Positions 1 to 8,475 of a stretch of 64,000 nt of DNA are shown piece after piece. Below the pieces are notes generated by a model. It ran no database searches and was not told the DNA's origin. It worked only from the letters and a program-made list of their open reading frames with translations. Source of the stretch: an uncultured Bacilli bacterium (lineage in GTDB: Bacteria; Bacillota_I; Bacilli_A; RF39; UBA660); contig CAJTZU010000004.1 in the NCBI GenBank assembly GCA_910584165.1, forward strand, positions 108,079 to 172,078, given 5' to 3'. The first letter of the stretch is position 1; each line of letters begins with the position of its first letter. A program made the position numbers and the translations under genes.

Positions 1-832
1 ACACCATTACTTCAATTTCTTTTCCTGTTATTTCTCTTAATTTATTTTGAATCTCTACCACTAATTTATCACCTGTTTTTGGAAATAATTTTAATCTTTC
101 CTCTGTAGATTTATTAGAGCCTAATAAGCCATATTCTGGATTAAAGCCACTTCCATTAATTGGTGCATTCATAATCTCATAAAGGCCATATACACGAGCA
201 CCAGCTTCACTCAACATTTTCTTAGTCTTTCTTCTTGTATGAATATCGCAATTTAACACATTATTTGTATAGTCCAAAATTGTTTTCGCACTATTAGAAA
301 ATACAAATTCTACTTGACAATTTTCTGACTCAATTAGTTCTCTATAAAAGTGAACCATATTAATTCCTGTAAATGGATGAATAAAATCTCCAAAGTCTTT
401 CTCATAATCAGATTCGCTTATTACATCCCCAAGTGTATAAGAACTATTATCTAATTTCTCTTCATCTAAAATGCCATTTCCTACTTCATCTGATGGAAAA
501 CTAAGTAGCATTGTTATCTTATTCATTCCACGAGCAATTCCTTTTAAAATCATAGAAAAACGATTTCTACTTAAAATTGGAAATACAATTCCTACTTCAC
601 GCTCTGGAAATTTAGTTGCAACATCTGTAGCAATATCATCTACTGTTACATAGTTTCCTTCTGATATTCCAACTACTGCTTCTGTAATTGCTACAATATC
701 TCTATCTTTAAAAGTAAATGGTTCTGATTTAGAAGCCTCTACTACTGAGTTTACAACGATAGAAGCTAAATCATCATGCTCCTTAATAATTGGGGTACGA
801 ATTCCCCTCACCACTGTTCCTACATTTCTCAT
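1..832 (-). CDS. Coenzyme F420-0:L-glutamate ligase-like protein, 3' end cut by window edge
   Basis: Translating the minus strand from the ATG at 830-832 gives 277 uninterrupted codons beginning MRNVGTVVRGIRTPI and running off the window edge. The sequence resembles the CofE-type F420_ligase domain proteins annotated in many Firmicutes: an early GTVVRGIRTPII segment, DRDIVAITEAVVG, then GIVFPILSRNRFSMILKGIARG. In methanogens CofE adds glutamate to F420-0 using GTP, but low-GC Firmicutes do not generally make F420, so the real substrate is unknown. A strong AGGAGGAAT site lies just upstream and overlaps the stop codon of the preceding gene, so the two are probably translated from one message. 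The family call rests on remembered similarity; the function is inference. Confidence 0.7.
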   Translation of the reverse strand, partial: MRNVGTVVRGIRTPIIKEHDDLASIVVNSVVEASKSEPFTFKDRDIVAITEAVVGISEGNYVTVDDIATDVATKFPEREVGIVFPILSRNRFSMILKGIARGMNKITMLLSFPSDEVGNGILDEEKLDNSSYTLGDVISESDYEKDFGDFIHPFTGINMVHFYRELIESENCQVEFVFSNSAKTILDYTNNVLNCDIHTRRKTKKMLSEAGARVYGLYEIMNAPINGSGFNPEYGLLGSNKSTEERLKLFPKTGDKLVVEIQNKLREITGKEIEVMV

Positions 833-842
833 AATATTCCTC

Positions 843-1793
843 CTATAAACTTTTTAATTCTTTCTGATAACTTTTTTCCAGTGTCTGTAATGATTTTTGA
901 CTCAATATCCAACTAGACTCATCTTCTACTTCTAAGTCTAACATCCTTAATAAATCTAAAAATGGAATCTCATTACAATGATTATTAAATTCTATAAATT
1001 CCTCTACCCTTTTAGGTTCCTCTAATATGCGACCATGCATATAAGATGCCATAACACCTCCTATAACATCTCTTTGTAAAGAATCAAAACGTAATTCTTC
1101 ATTTTCATCTATCCAATTTAAGTGCATAAGAACTACATCTCTTTCATATCCTCTTTTAGAATCAATGATTTGAAATAACCTATCATCCTCTATACATCCA
1201 TATTTTAAATAGGTGTCTATTAGCTCTAGTTCAAATCCTAAAATGATAGCTCGTTCTCTTAAAGCATAATAAGTTGCGATTTTATTTTTTCTATATTCTG
1301 GGCATGGATTATGCTTTTCCATATCATCACGCTCTAAATTTTCAGCCAAAATAGAAAAGCATTCTGTCATTAACTGCCAAGTTTCTGTAGGACTAAATTC
1401 AAAGCAATTCCAATCATGCATCATTTCATGAACGTAAGTGTATGCATCCTCTATTGTTCTTGTTTCATAGATATGAATCATCTTTCCATAAGGGGACGCA
1501 ACCATCTGGGACAACTTGTTAGGATGCTTTGCACTATCATAAATCTGAATTCTTCCATAAGATAATAAATATGTAAAGTAATCATCATAATTTCTATTCA
1601 ATCTCCTTAAAAATTGATGAGCATATTCTTGACTTTTTCGAGTACTAACATTTATCGTGCACCTTCTTGGTGTTAATGAAAGCTTTTGGGAAGCGATAAT
1701 TCTTTGTAAACTCCAAATAAACCGATTGTCAATATTTTTCGATTCTTCTTCAGAAACAAAATCCTGTAATAATCTATTTAATAATTCACTCAT
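843..1793 (-). CDS. Hypothetical HEXXH metallopeptidase-like protein
   Basis: A 316-residue protein without signal peptide or membrane segment, so probably cytoplasmic. It carries a zinc-protease signature HEMMH at residues 122-126, followed by a possible third ligand E144 in LMTECFSILAE, the order seen in gluzincins (HEXXH then a downstream Glu). No other recognisable domain was found and I cannot name a family. Its ATG overlaps the queA stop by 8 bases with no obvious own Shine-Dalgarno, which suggests translational coupling to queA. It is followed by the F420-ligase-like gene. The HEXXH motif is short and could be chance, but its placement next to a downstream Glu makes a metal-dependent hydrolase the best guess. 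Confidence 0.6.
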   Translation of the reverse strand: MSELLNRLLQDFVSEEESKNIDNRFIWSLQRIIASQKLSLTPRRCTINVSTRKSQEYAHQFLRRLNRNYDDYFTYLLSYGRIQIYDSAKHPNKLSQMVASPYGKMIHIYETRTIEDAYTYVHEMMHDWNCFEFSPTETWQLMTECFSILAENLERDDMEKHNPCPEYRKNKIATYYALRERAIILGFELELIDTYLKYGCIEDDRLFQIIDSKRGYERDVVLMHLNWIDENEELRFDSLQRDVIGGVMASYMHGRILEEPKRVEEFIEFNNHCNEIPFLDLLRMLDLEVEDESSWILSQKSLQTLEKSYQKELKSL

Positions 1794-2814
1794 TGGTTAT
1801 AAACATACTATCGCCAAATGAAAAAAAGCGATATTTATTTTCTACTGCTATTTTATAAGCATGTAATATAAACTCTTTACTAGCAAGTGCACTAACTAAC
1901 ATAAGCAATGTTGATTTTGGCAAATGAAAATTTGTAATTAATGCATCAATTGCTTCAAATTGATATCCAGGATAAATAAATATTTCTGTCCACCCACTAC
2001 ACTCTTTAAAGGTACCATGTGCTTTTATAATCGTTTCTAATGTTCTTGTAGAAGTAGTCCCAACACTTATTATTCTTCTATTATCCTTTTTTGCTTCATT
2101 TAAGATTTCTGCTGTTTCCTTACTCATAGTATAAAACTCACTATGCATTTTATGCTTTGTTACATCTTCTACATTGACAGGTCTAAATGTTCCTAATCCC
2201 ACATGCAAAGTAACGTAAGTAACAATTATTTTCTTTGCTTCTATTCTTTCAAGTAATTCTTTTGTAAAATGAAGTCCTGCAGTAGGCGCTGCCGCACTTC
2301 CTATATTTTTCGCATATACTGTTTGGTATCTATCTTTTTCAGCTAACTTTTCATGAATATATGGAGGAAGTGGCATTTCTCCTAATTCATCTAAAATTTC
2401 ATAAAAGATACCATCATATTCAAAATGAAATTCTCGGATTCCCTCTTCACCTACACCAATACAAATTGCTTTTAGTTTGGGAGAAAAAGTAACTGTTTCC
2501 CCAACATGAATTCTCTTAGCTGGTTTTACTAAACATTCCCAATTATCAGATTCCTTTTCTTTTAACATTAATATTTCAATTACTGCACCAGTTTCTTCTT
2601 TTACTCCATAAAGACGAGCAGGCATAACTTTTGTATCATTTAATACAAGAACATCACCTTCGTACAAATAATCAATAATATCACTAAAATGCTTATGCTC
2701 TATATTTCCTGTTTCTTTATGAAGAACTAATAGTTTAGAATCATCTCTTTTAGAAAGAGGCGTTTGCGCAATTAATTCCTCTGGTAATTCAAAATCAAAA
2801 TCATCTGTTTTCAT
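1786..2814 (-). CDS. queA: S-adenosylmethionine:tRNA ribosyltransferase-isomerase
   Basis: QueA transfers and isomerises the ribose of S-adenosylmethionine onto 7-aminomethyl-7-deazaguanine in the tRNA wobble position, giving epoxyqueuosine. The 342 residues match the family length and show its hallmarks: the N-terminal FDFELPEELIAQTPL, the KVMPARLYG segment, PLPPYIHEK, and the C-terminal FITNFHLPKSTLLMLVSA. GSAAAPTAGLHFT is the conserved central motif. The start is supported by CAGGTGAGAT immediately before the ATG. It lies downstream of the hydrolase/psd/pssA genes with a 14-base gap and overlaps the next gene, so it is likely part of that operon. Confidence 0.96.
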   Translation of the reverse strand: MKTDDFDFELPEELIAQTPLSKRDDSKLLVLHKETGNIEHKHFSDIIDYLYEGDVLVLNDTKVMPARLYGVKEETGAVIEILMLKEKESDNWECLVKPAKRIHVGETVTFSPKLKAICIGVGEEGIREFHFEYDGIFYEILDELGEMPLPPYIHEKLAEKDRYQTVYAKNIGSAAAPTAGLHFTKELLERIEAKKIIVTYVTLHVGLGTFRPVNVEDVTKHKMHSEFYTMSKETAEILNEAKKDNRRIISVGTTSTRTLETIIKAHGTFKECSGWTEIFIYPGYQFEAIDALITNFHLPKSTLLMLVSALASKEFILHAYKIAVENKYRFFSFGDSMFITNE

Positions 2815-2828
2815 ATCTCACCTGTTTT

Positions 2829-3554
2829 CTACCAATTTCGAATATTTTCTTCTCTATACATAGAGGATAATAAAAATTTTTCTATTTCTTTATTTACTTT
2901 ATCTGTTTTTTTACTCCTAAAAATATCATGAGTAATTCCATCTAAATATACTAACCATCTTTTTCCTTTTACATTATCATAAACAAATTCAGAACTTGTC
3001 TTAGGAACAATTTCATCACTAGTTCCTTGGAAAATAAGAGTCGGTACCATTACTTTAGATGGTTTATCCTGTGATTTTTCTACAATTTTATGAAATTCTA
3101 CTAACATGGGAATAGATACTTTTAACATTCTAGATAAAATTTCTTTAGCATGATAAGTTTTTACAATATTCATTCCATTTTTTACAATAGCATCTACTTT
3201 ATCTTTTAATTCGCTATCTTCATCTAAATATTGGAAGGCTGGAGCCGCTAAAACCAATTTTTTTACTTCTTTATATTTAATAGCAACATGAGTTGCTAAA
3301 ATTCCCCCCATACTATGACCAATTACATAAATAGTATGATAACCTTTTTGAATTAAAATTTCAACATGTTTCTCCGCCGAATCAATCCATTCTTGATAGG
3401 AAATATCATGGGTAAGATTCCTAGTATGCCCTGGCAAGGTAAAATTATAAACATCTAATCCCATCTTACTATTTAAATGGTATTGAAGTCTTTCCTCATC
3501 ATATACACCGCCTGCAAAACCATGGATAATTAAAACTGCTTTTCTAAAAATCAT
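2829..3554 (-). CDS. Alpha/beta hydrolase (Est30-like carboxylesterase or lipase)
   Basis: A 241-residue alpha/beta-hydrolase. The oxyanion-hole segment HGFAGG is at residues 11-16, the nucleophile elbow GHSMGG puts the catalytic Ser at 81, and the likely acid and base are D180 (QGTSDEIVP) and H209 (GITHD). It resembles the thermostable carboxylesterase/monoacylglycerol-lipase group of Bacilli. Its start overlaps the psd stop (ATGA), and pssA and psd lie immediately upstream, so a role in lipid turnover is plausible but inferred. No signal peptide is present, so it should act in the cytosol. Confidence 0.85.
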   Translation of the reverse strand: MIFRKAVLIIHGFAGGVYDEERLQYHLNSKMGLDVYNFTLPGHTRNLTHDISYQEWIDSAEKHVEILIQKGYHTIYVIGHSMGGILATHVAIKYKEVKKLVLAAPAFQYLDEDSELKDKVDAIVKNGMNIVKTYHAKEILSRMLKVSIPMLVEFHKIVEKSQDKPSKVMVPTLIFQGTSDEIVPKTSSEFVYDNVKGKRWLVYLDGITHDIFRSKKTDKVNKEIEKFLLSSMYREENIRNW

Positions 3555-4408
3555 TTTACCATTCTCCCAACTGCTTCAAATAAAGATACTTTTGTTTCTA
3601 CTTCTTCTAAAGAATTTTTTAAAATATCTTCATCTGGAATAACAGTATTTTTCTCTACTAATACAATTACAGTAGACCCACCAAAACAAAAATAACCCTT
3701 TTCTTCTCCCCTTTTGAACTCTTTTTTATCATAATTACATATTTTTCCTACCATTAAAGCACCTACTTCCATTTGGATTATCGTATTAAAATGAGTAGTT
3801 TTCAAAACCTGATATTCGCGTGTATTCTCACTAAATACAGGATATTTTTTAAACGCAATAGGTTGAACAGTATGAAAAATACCATCTATCTTTTTAGTAG
3901 AAAGAACTTTTCCTTGGTCAATATAAGAATACCTATGATAATCTGTTACACCCAAACGATAGACAAAACAATAACCGCCATTATATTTAGAGGCTAGTTC
4001 CTTATCTTGCAATAATTCTTCTATAGTATAGCAACTATTTTTTACCCAAAAACTGGTATCTTTATGAATAGGATAAATCGTTAATTTCGAATCAGCAGGA
4101 GATAAAAAGGAAGTAGTATCTTTTACTAAAGGTCTTTTTCCTTCTTTTATTTTTCTGGTAAAAAAATCATTAAAAGAGCAATACTCTTTTTCTTCATAAT
4201 CACCCATATCAATATGATTTTTTTTAACAAACTTAGATATTCTATGTTTAGAAAATTTGCTATTCATATAATATCCACCAAGATTACTCACAAACTTTCT
4301 AGTTAATACTTTTAAAATACATCTTCCCAAAAAATTTTGGTATAAAAAGAGGAGAGCTTTACTATCTTCCTCTTGATAATAGGCATTTTCTTTTCTATGA
4401 TAATACAT
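3551..4408 (-). CDS. psd: Phosphatidylserine decarboxylase
   Basis: Psd decarboxylates phosphatidylserine to phosphatidylethanolamine at the membrane. The protein has the family's GYCFVYRLGVTDYHRYSY motif, EVGALMVGKI, and near the C-terminus FGGSTV, where family members carry the LGST-type self-cleavage site whose Ser becomes the pyruvoyl group; here the motif reads GGST. At 285 residues it has the usual length. It overlaps pssA by one base (TAATG) and the hydrolase gene by four, so the three genes form a tight operon. An AAGGTGA site precedes the start. Confidence 0.93.
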   Translation of the reverse strand: MYYHRKENAYYQEEDSKALLFLYQNFLGRCILKVLTRKFVSNLGGYYMNSKFSKHRISKFVKKNHIDMGDYEEKEYCSFNDFFTRKIKEGKRPLVKDTTSFLSPADSKLTIYPIHKDTSFWVKNSCYTIEELLQDKELASKYNGGYCFVYRLGVTDYHRYSYIDQGKVLSTKKIDGIFHTVQPIAFKKYPVFSENTREYQVLKTTHFNTIIQMEVGALMVGKICNYDKKEFKRGEEKGYFCFGGSTVIVLVEKNTVIPDEDILKNSLEEVETKVSLFEAVGRMVK

Positions 4409-5055
4409 TATTTCACCTTTAAATAAAGAAGAGCTAAAGCCATAATAATTGCTAAAACACTACAAGTAATATACCACCAATTCTTTTTTGGCTTCTTAAT
4501 TTTAAAGTCATAGATAAATAAAAATGCAATAACAATAAATAATCCTAAATAAATACTAACAAAAATAGAATTTGGAATAACGTAATGCAATAAATAAATC
4601 GTTGGAAAAATCATTGCTGTTGTAGTAACTGGTAATCCAGAATAATATTTTACTGGGCCATCCTCACTATTAGCCCCTAAATTAAAATAAGCTAAACGAC
4701 TAATTCCTGCAATGGTAAATAAAGTTACTACAAGAATAGTAATATAGGGATTTAATGCCACATCAAAATAAATGCTTACTCCATAAAGTGTTACAATTGG
4801 AAAAGCAATAAATGAAATCATATCTGTTAAAGAATCAATCTGAATTCCATATTCTTTATCTTCTGCTGTTCTATTTTTACACATACGTGCTACTTTTCCA
4901 TCAAACATATCACAAATACCTGATATCATTAAACAAATAAATGCCCCTGTTAATTTGGGTACTGAATACCCTAATATAAAATAAATTCCTAACATAGTAG
5001 ATAACACACCTAAATAAGTTACTACTACTGATTTGTCATACTTTCCAATAAACAT
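4408..5055 (-). CDS. pssA: CDP-diacylglycerol--serine O-phosphatidyltransferase
   Basis: PssA makes phosphatidylserine from CDP-diacylglycerol and serine, the substrate for the adjacent Psd. The CDP-alcohol phosphatidyltransferase signature is clear: DGKVAR, then G, IQID and SLTD, i.e. DG-x2-AR ... G-x3-D-x3-D, with a 12-residue spacing in place of the more usual 8. About six hydrophobic segments make it an integral membrane protein of 215 residues. It is the first gene of its operon, reading from a promoter at 5083-5111, with AGAGG before the ATG. Substrate assignment as serine and not glycerol phosphate is supported by the neighbouring psd. Confidence 0.92.
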   Translation of the reverse strand: MFIGKYDKSVVVTYLGVLSTMLGIYFILGYSVPKLTGAFICLMISGICDMFDGKVARMCKNRTAEDKEYGIQIDSLTDMISFIAFPIVTLYGVSIYFDVALNPYITILVVTLFTIAGISRLAYFNLGANSEDGPVKYYSGLPVTTTAMIFPTIYLLHYVIPNSIFVSIYLGLFIVIAFLFIYDFKIKKPKKNWWYITCSVLAIIMALALLYLKVK

Positions 5056-5082
5056 AAAAAACCTCTACTTCTAACAGTAATA

Positions 5083-5111
5083 ATTATACCATATATCATA
5101 AAAAAATCCAA
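5083..5111 (-). promoter_or_regulatory. Sigma-A promoter of pssA operon
   Basis: Reading on the minus strand: TTGGAT (5106-5111), a 17-base spacer and TGG-TATAAT (5083-5088), i.e. an extended -10. The -35 box lies inside the terminator stem of the upstream ruvB gene. Confidence 0.6.
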
Positions 5112-5131
5112 GTAAATAGGGTTACTTAGAT
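5100..5131 (-). terminator. Rho-independent terminator of ruvAB
   Basis: Minus-strand stem of ten pairs (arms 5122-5131 and 5106-5115, one G-T pair), six-base loop, then a run of T. It starts at the ruvB stop codon. Confidence 0.85.
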
Positions 5132-6129
5132 TCCTTATCTATATAGGGTATTCCTAGATGCTCATAGGCTTTAGCAGTTACAATTCTACCACGACTTGTT
5201 CTTTTTAATAATCCCGTTTGTAATAAATATGGTTCATATACATCTTCAATAGTAGTTTGTTCCTCTCCAATAGAAGATGCAATTGCTTCAATCCCTACGG
5301 GACCACCATTAAACTTTTCAATAATAGACTTTAATAAGTGATAATCTGTTTCATCTAGTCCTAATCCATCTACTTTTAATTTATCTAATGCTAATTTTGT
5401 AATCTCTAAATCCATTACTCCATTTCCCATTACTAAAGCATAATCTCTTACACGCTTAAAAAGGCGATTGACAATTCTAGGAGTTCCTCTACTACGACGA
5501 GCAAGCTCATAAGCAGCATCCTCTTCAATTGTTACATCCAAAACTTTTGCTGTTCTTTTTGCTATTTTCTGTAATTCTTCTACTGTATAATAATTTAATT
5601 TATTAATAATTCCAAATCTGTCTCGTAAAGGTCCTGTTAAATCTCCTGCTCTTGTAGTAGCACCAACAAGCGTAAAGGGAGGTAAATCAATACGAATATT
5701 ACGACTACTAGAGTCACTTCCTACAATAATATCTAAGGTGAAATCTTCCATTGCAGAATAAAGAATCTCCTCAATAAATCTAGGAATTCTATGGATTTCA
5801 TCAATAAATAAAACATCCCCTGGTTCTAAACTTGAAAGAACTGCAGCTAAATCTCCACTCTTTTCAATAGAAGGACCACTAGTCGTTCTAATATTACTTC
5901 CTAACTCATTGGCAATAATATATGCCAAAGTAGTCTTACCAAGACCAGGAGGTCCATATAATAAAACATGATCCAATGGTTCCTCCCTCATTTTAGCTGC
6001 TTTAATAAAAATTTCTAAATTATCCTTCACTTCTTTTTGACCAACATACTCATCCAATTCCTCCGGTCTAATAGAAAGCTCACTTTGATCTTCTGCCAAT
6101 TTTTCAGTTGTTAAAATATTATCTTTCAT
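5122..6129 (-). CDS. ruvB: Holliday junction branch migration helicase RuvB
   Basis: RuvB is the hexameric AAA+ motor that drives branch migration of Holliday junctions with RuvA. Walker A GPPGLGKTT, Walker B FIDEIHR, the sensor-I region VGATTRAG and the C-terminal winged-helix segment are all present. The 335-residue length is typical. It follows ruvA with a 9-base gap and has a perfect AGGAGG site. A strong terminator sits on its stop codon. Confidence 0.98.
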   Translation of the reverse strand: MKDNILTTEKLAEDQSELSIRPEELDEYVGQKEVKDNLEIFIKAAKMREEPLDHVLLYGPPGLGKTTLAYIIANELGSNIRTTSGPSIEKSGDLAAVLSSLEPGDVLFIDEIHRIPRFIEEILYSAMEDFTLDIIVGSDSSSRNIRIDLPPFTLVGATTRAGDLTGPLRDRFGIINKLNYYTVEELQKIAKRTAKVLDVTIEEDAAYELARRSRGTPRIVNRLFKRVRDYALVMGNGVMDLEITKLALDKLKVDGLGLDETDYHLLKSIIEKFNGGPVGIEAIASSIGEEQTTIEDVYEPYLLQTGLLKRTSRGRIVTAKAYEHLGIPYIDKESK

Positions 6130-6138
6130 GTTTACCTC

Positions 6139-6693
6139 CTATTTTAATAATAGTTTTAAAGCTTCTTTAATTTGTTCTTCAATTGTGAATTCTGAATGAA
6201 TATGAGGAAGAACTTTTTTTATATCTCCATTTTTATATCCTAAACCTTCTAATACCTCTACTAATTCTTCAAAATTTTGTTCCACTGTTGTAGTAGAAAC
6301 AACACCTAACTTTCCTTTTAAATCTAAAATAATCTGTTTAGCAACTTTATCTCCAATCTTAGGAAATTTCTTTAAATATAAAATATTTTCTCTCTCTATC
6401 GCATCCATTATTCCTTCAATAGAGCCTGTTGCTAGAATTGGTAATGCCATTTTACAACCAAGTCCTTTTACAGCAATTAATTTTAAAAACAATTGTTTTT
6501 CCTCTTTCGTATGAAACCCATAAAGGCTTAATTCATCTTCTCTAACTTGTTGATAAACATAAACTTTCTCCTCTTTATTTAAAGAGAAGGAATATGGATT
6601 TGGAACATAAAGTAAATAACCAATACCATTTACATCTACTACGATATGAGTACTTTCTATTTCTGTTATCATTCCCTTTATATATTCATACAT
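6139..6693 (-). CDS. ruvA: Holliday junction DNA-binding protein RuvA
   Basis: RuvA forms the tetrameric platform that holds the Holliday junction for RuvB. The N-terminal OB-fold start MYEYIKGMI is characteristic, followed by GIGYLLYVP, the helix-hairpin-helix region (LIAVKGLGCKMALPIL and FPKIGDKVAKQIILDLKGKL), and the C-terminal domain that contacts RuvB. An upstream in-frame ATG would add 11 residues, but GGTGATAGT sits directly before the chosen ATG and family alignment supports it, giving 184 residues. Confidence 0.96.
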   Translation of the reverse strand: MYEYIKGMITEIESTHIVVDVNGIGYLLYVPNPYSFSLNKEEKVYVYQQVREDELSLYGFHTKEEKQLFLKLIAVKGLGCKMALPILATGSIEGIMDAIERENILYLKKFPKIGDKVAKQIILDLKGKLGVVSTTTVEQNFEELVEVLEGLGYKNGDIKKVLPHIHSEFTIEEQIKEALKLLLK

Positions 6694-6738
6694 ACTATCA
6701 CCATTATCATTATAACACACAAACAAATGTTGTTGAAT

Positions 6739-6775
6739 AAAAAAAAGAATATTTTTTATTTTTTAAAAAATACTC
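6739..6775 (-). terminator. Rho-independent terminator after small membrane gene
   Basis: AT-rich ten-pair stem on the minus strand (arms 6766-6775 and 6747-6756) followed by eight T. It overlaps the end of the upstream gene and separates it from ruvA. Confidence 0.6.
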
Positions 6776-7061
6776 TTATAATTAAAAATAGAAAATATAG
6801 CATCAATAATACAAACATCCAAGAAATAATAGTATTAACAAATCCCTTGGTATATTGATCAGCTACACTCATTAAACTATTTGGCCATTTTGCTAGAAAA
6901 GTCGCCACTTCATTTTTTCCAATGTTTCTAGAAATAACATCAAATAAACGTAATCCAATATCTAGAGCAGCAATTCCATAAGCAGCTTTTTCTAACTTTC
7001 TTCGATAACAGGACCAACAAACAATTACAATTACTAAAAATAATATAACAAATGCATCCAT
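6756..7061 (-). CDS. Small two-helix membrane protein, unknown
   Basis: A 101-residue protein with a hydrophobic N-terminal helix (residues 4-17) and a C-terminal helix (about 77-98), separated by a soluble stretch containing LEKAAYGIAALDIGLRLFDVI. I do not recognise a family. GTGATAAA lies before the ATG. It follows the Tim44-like paralog array on the same strand and ends in a terminator, so it may close that unit. Nothing indicates a function. Confidence 0.6.
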   Translation of the reverse strand: MDAFVILFLVIVIVCWSCYRRKLEKAAYGIAALDIGLRLFDVISRNIGKNEVATFLAKWPNSLMSVADQYTKGFVNTIISWMFVLLMLYFLFLIIRVFFKK

Positions 7062-7114
7062 TTTATCACTACCTTACTCATTCATTATATCATAAAACTA
7101 ATATTTCGAAAATA

Positions 7115-7390
7115 CTATTTTTGTTTCTGTGAAAGAACTTCTTTCTTAGCCAACTTCATTGTTTTAGTAACAACCTGAATATTTGAATGACAATATTCGC
7201 AAATAGTAGATACCATACCAGAGGAAGAAGAACTCAAATGATAATCATGTTCATAACTAGATCCTCTTCCAACATCAAACCCAGAGTCAGTTGCTATAGT
7301 ATGAAAATTATAATAACCATTTACCAAAAATCCACCTATTAACAGTACTGCTAATAAGAGAAGAAAAACATTTTTTGTATTATTTAACAT
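7115..7390 (-). CDS. Short ATDSGFD-motif membrane protein, internally deleted paralog
   Basis: A 91-residue member of the paralog family spanning this region. It keeps the N-terminal signal/membrane segment (about residues 9-27), the ATDSGFD motif (33-39) and the C-terminal tail with one CEYC pair and the MKLAKKE ending, but lacks the second helix, the Tim44-like domain and the first CPNC pair. The tail matches the last residues of the full-length paralogs, so this looks like an internal deletion of a full-length copy. AGGAG precedes the start. Whether it is functional is unknown. Confidence 0.65.
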   Translation of the reverse strand: MLNNTKNVFLLLLAVLLIGGFLVNGYYNFHTIATDSGFDVGRGSSYEHDYHLSSSSSGMVSTICEYCHSNIQVVTKTMKLAKKEVLSQKQK

Positions 7391-7410
7391 CTATATTTCT
7401 CCTCTCTATT

Positions 7411-8043
7411 TCATCCTTTTGTCCTTTGAAGAATTTCTTCTTTCTTAGCTAATTTCATTTTTCCCATAACAGATTGAATATGAGAGCCACAATAATTACA
7501 AACTGTTTTTCCTTCTTCTAATTGGGCACCACAGTGAGGACATTTATTAGAAGATTTTTCATTATCCACAAATGTTAAACAATAGGTCATAATTACCTTT
7601 TTTTTCTTATTACCTCGAAGTACTTTATTCTTATTATCTACAATATAATCATAGAATTCTACTTCCATTAGTGCAGAAATAGTACGAATAGAATTTTCTT
7701 CATTAACAGATAATAATTTCCAATCTAATAAAAGAAAATCACTCATAATGTTTTTTTGACCTTTTAATTCCAATGTTTGTAATTGCATCTGATAAGTATT
7801 AAATAATTCATCAGTTACTAATGTACGCAATGTTTCATAATCAAAATTCATCCATGCTTCCTGTACTGCTAAATAAATTTGATAACTTTGTTTCAATATT
7901 TTTTCTTTCATAATTGGATTTATAGGAATAGATGATTTTGACATATAATCTCTAATTTTGTAATCTTGTTCTAAAAATTCTAAAGAAGGTGAATATGACA
8001 TTTCATTAACTAGTCTTTCTTCTTCAAAAGAACCAATTAACAT
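7411..8043 (-). CDS. Tim44-like domain and zinc-ribbon protein lacking its N-terminal part
   Basis: A 210-residue protein made of a Tim44-like domain (about residues 50-160: SYQIYLAVQEAWMNFDYETL, then LKGQKNIMSDF) and a two-CxxC zinc ribbon (CPHCG ... CNYCG) with the family ending MKLAKKE. Full paralogs have a signal/membrane segment, ATDSGFD motif and second helix ahead of these domains; here those parts are in a separate upstream ORF in another frame (8186-8458). The chosen ATG has no convincing Shine-Dalgarno. It is either a pseudogene fragment or a separately translated domain. Confidence 0.6.
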   Translation of the reverse strand: MLIGSFEEERLVNEMSYSPSLEFLEQDYKIRDYMSKSSIPINPIMKEKILKQSYQIYLAVQEAWMNFDYETLRTLVTDELFNTYQMQLQTLELKGQKNIMSDFLLLDWKLLSVNEENSIRTISALMEVEFYDYIVDNKNKVLRGNKKKKVIMTYCLTFVDNEKSSNKCPHCGAQLEEGKTVCNYCGSHIQSVMGKMKLAKKEEILQRTKG

Positions 8044-8185
8044 TAATCCAGAAATAAATCATTAATATTATTGAATCTGATTCCAATCCTCGTTTAAAGC
8101 TACAATAACAGAGATAAATATAACTTATAATAATAAATACTTTTAAAATCACCTTTACAATTTTTTTCCACTTCTTTTTTGGTTT

Positions 8186-8458
8186 CTAGATAACAGATGC
8201 TGCAATAGGAAACAGTAACAAAAACAAACAAGCACCTTCACTAGACATTCCTCCACCAGAACCACCACTAGAACTGCTACTACTTGAGCCACCACTAGAG
8301 TCTCCCCCAGAACTGCCTCCTCCTGAAGAGCCACTATCATAACTTGTATCAAATCCTGAGTCTGTTGCTAAAGAGGAAAAAGAGTAACTAGAAAATAAAA
8401 AATATCCTATTAATCCGATTGCAACTATAAAAAGAACAATTGTTTTTTTATCAAACAT
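8186..8458 (-). CDS. ATDSGFD-motif membrane protein, N-terminal half only
   Basis: A 90-residue ORF with an N-terminal hydrophobic segment, ATDSGFDTSYD, a long Gly/Ser-rich linker and the beginning of a second hydrophobic helix, ending at TAG. It corresponds to the first third of the full-length paralogs at 8476 and 9925. Beyond the TAG the same frame stays open for about 50 codons with a basic then hydrophobic stretch, but it does not join the downstream Tim44-like ORF, which is in another frame. GGAAGTGATAGT precedes the ATG. Together with 7411-8043 it looks like one ancestral gene broken by a nonsense codon and a frameshift. Confidence 0.6.
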   Translation of the reverse strand: MFDKKTIVLFIVAIGLIGYFLFSSYSFSSLATDSGFDTSYDSGSSGGGSSGGDSSGGSSSSSSSGGSGGGMSSEGACLFLLLFPIAASVI

Positions 8459-8475
8459 ACTATCACTTCCTTTTT

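Noticed and set aside
8155..8352. Second minus-strand ORF overlapping the ATDSGFD gene
   Set aside because: It is a shadow frame over the Gly/Ser linker and has low-complexity Val/Ala content; the frame at 8186-8458 has the Shine-Dalgarno and the motif.
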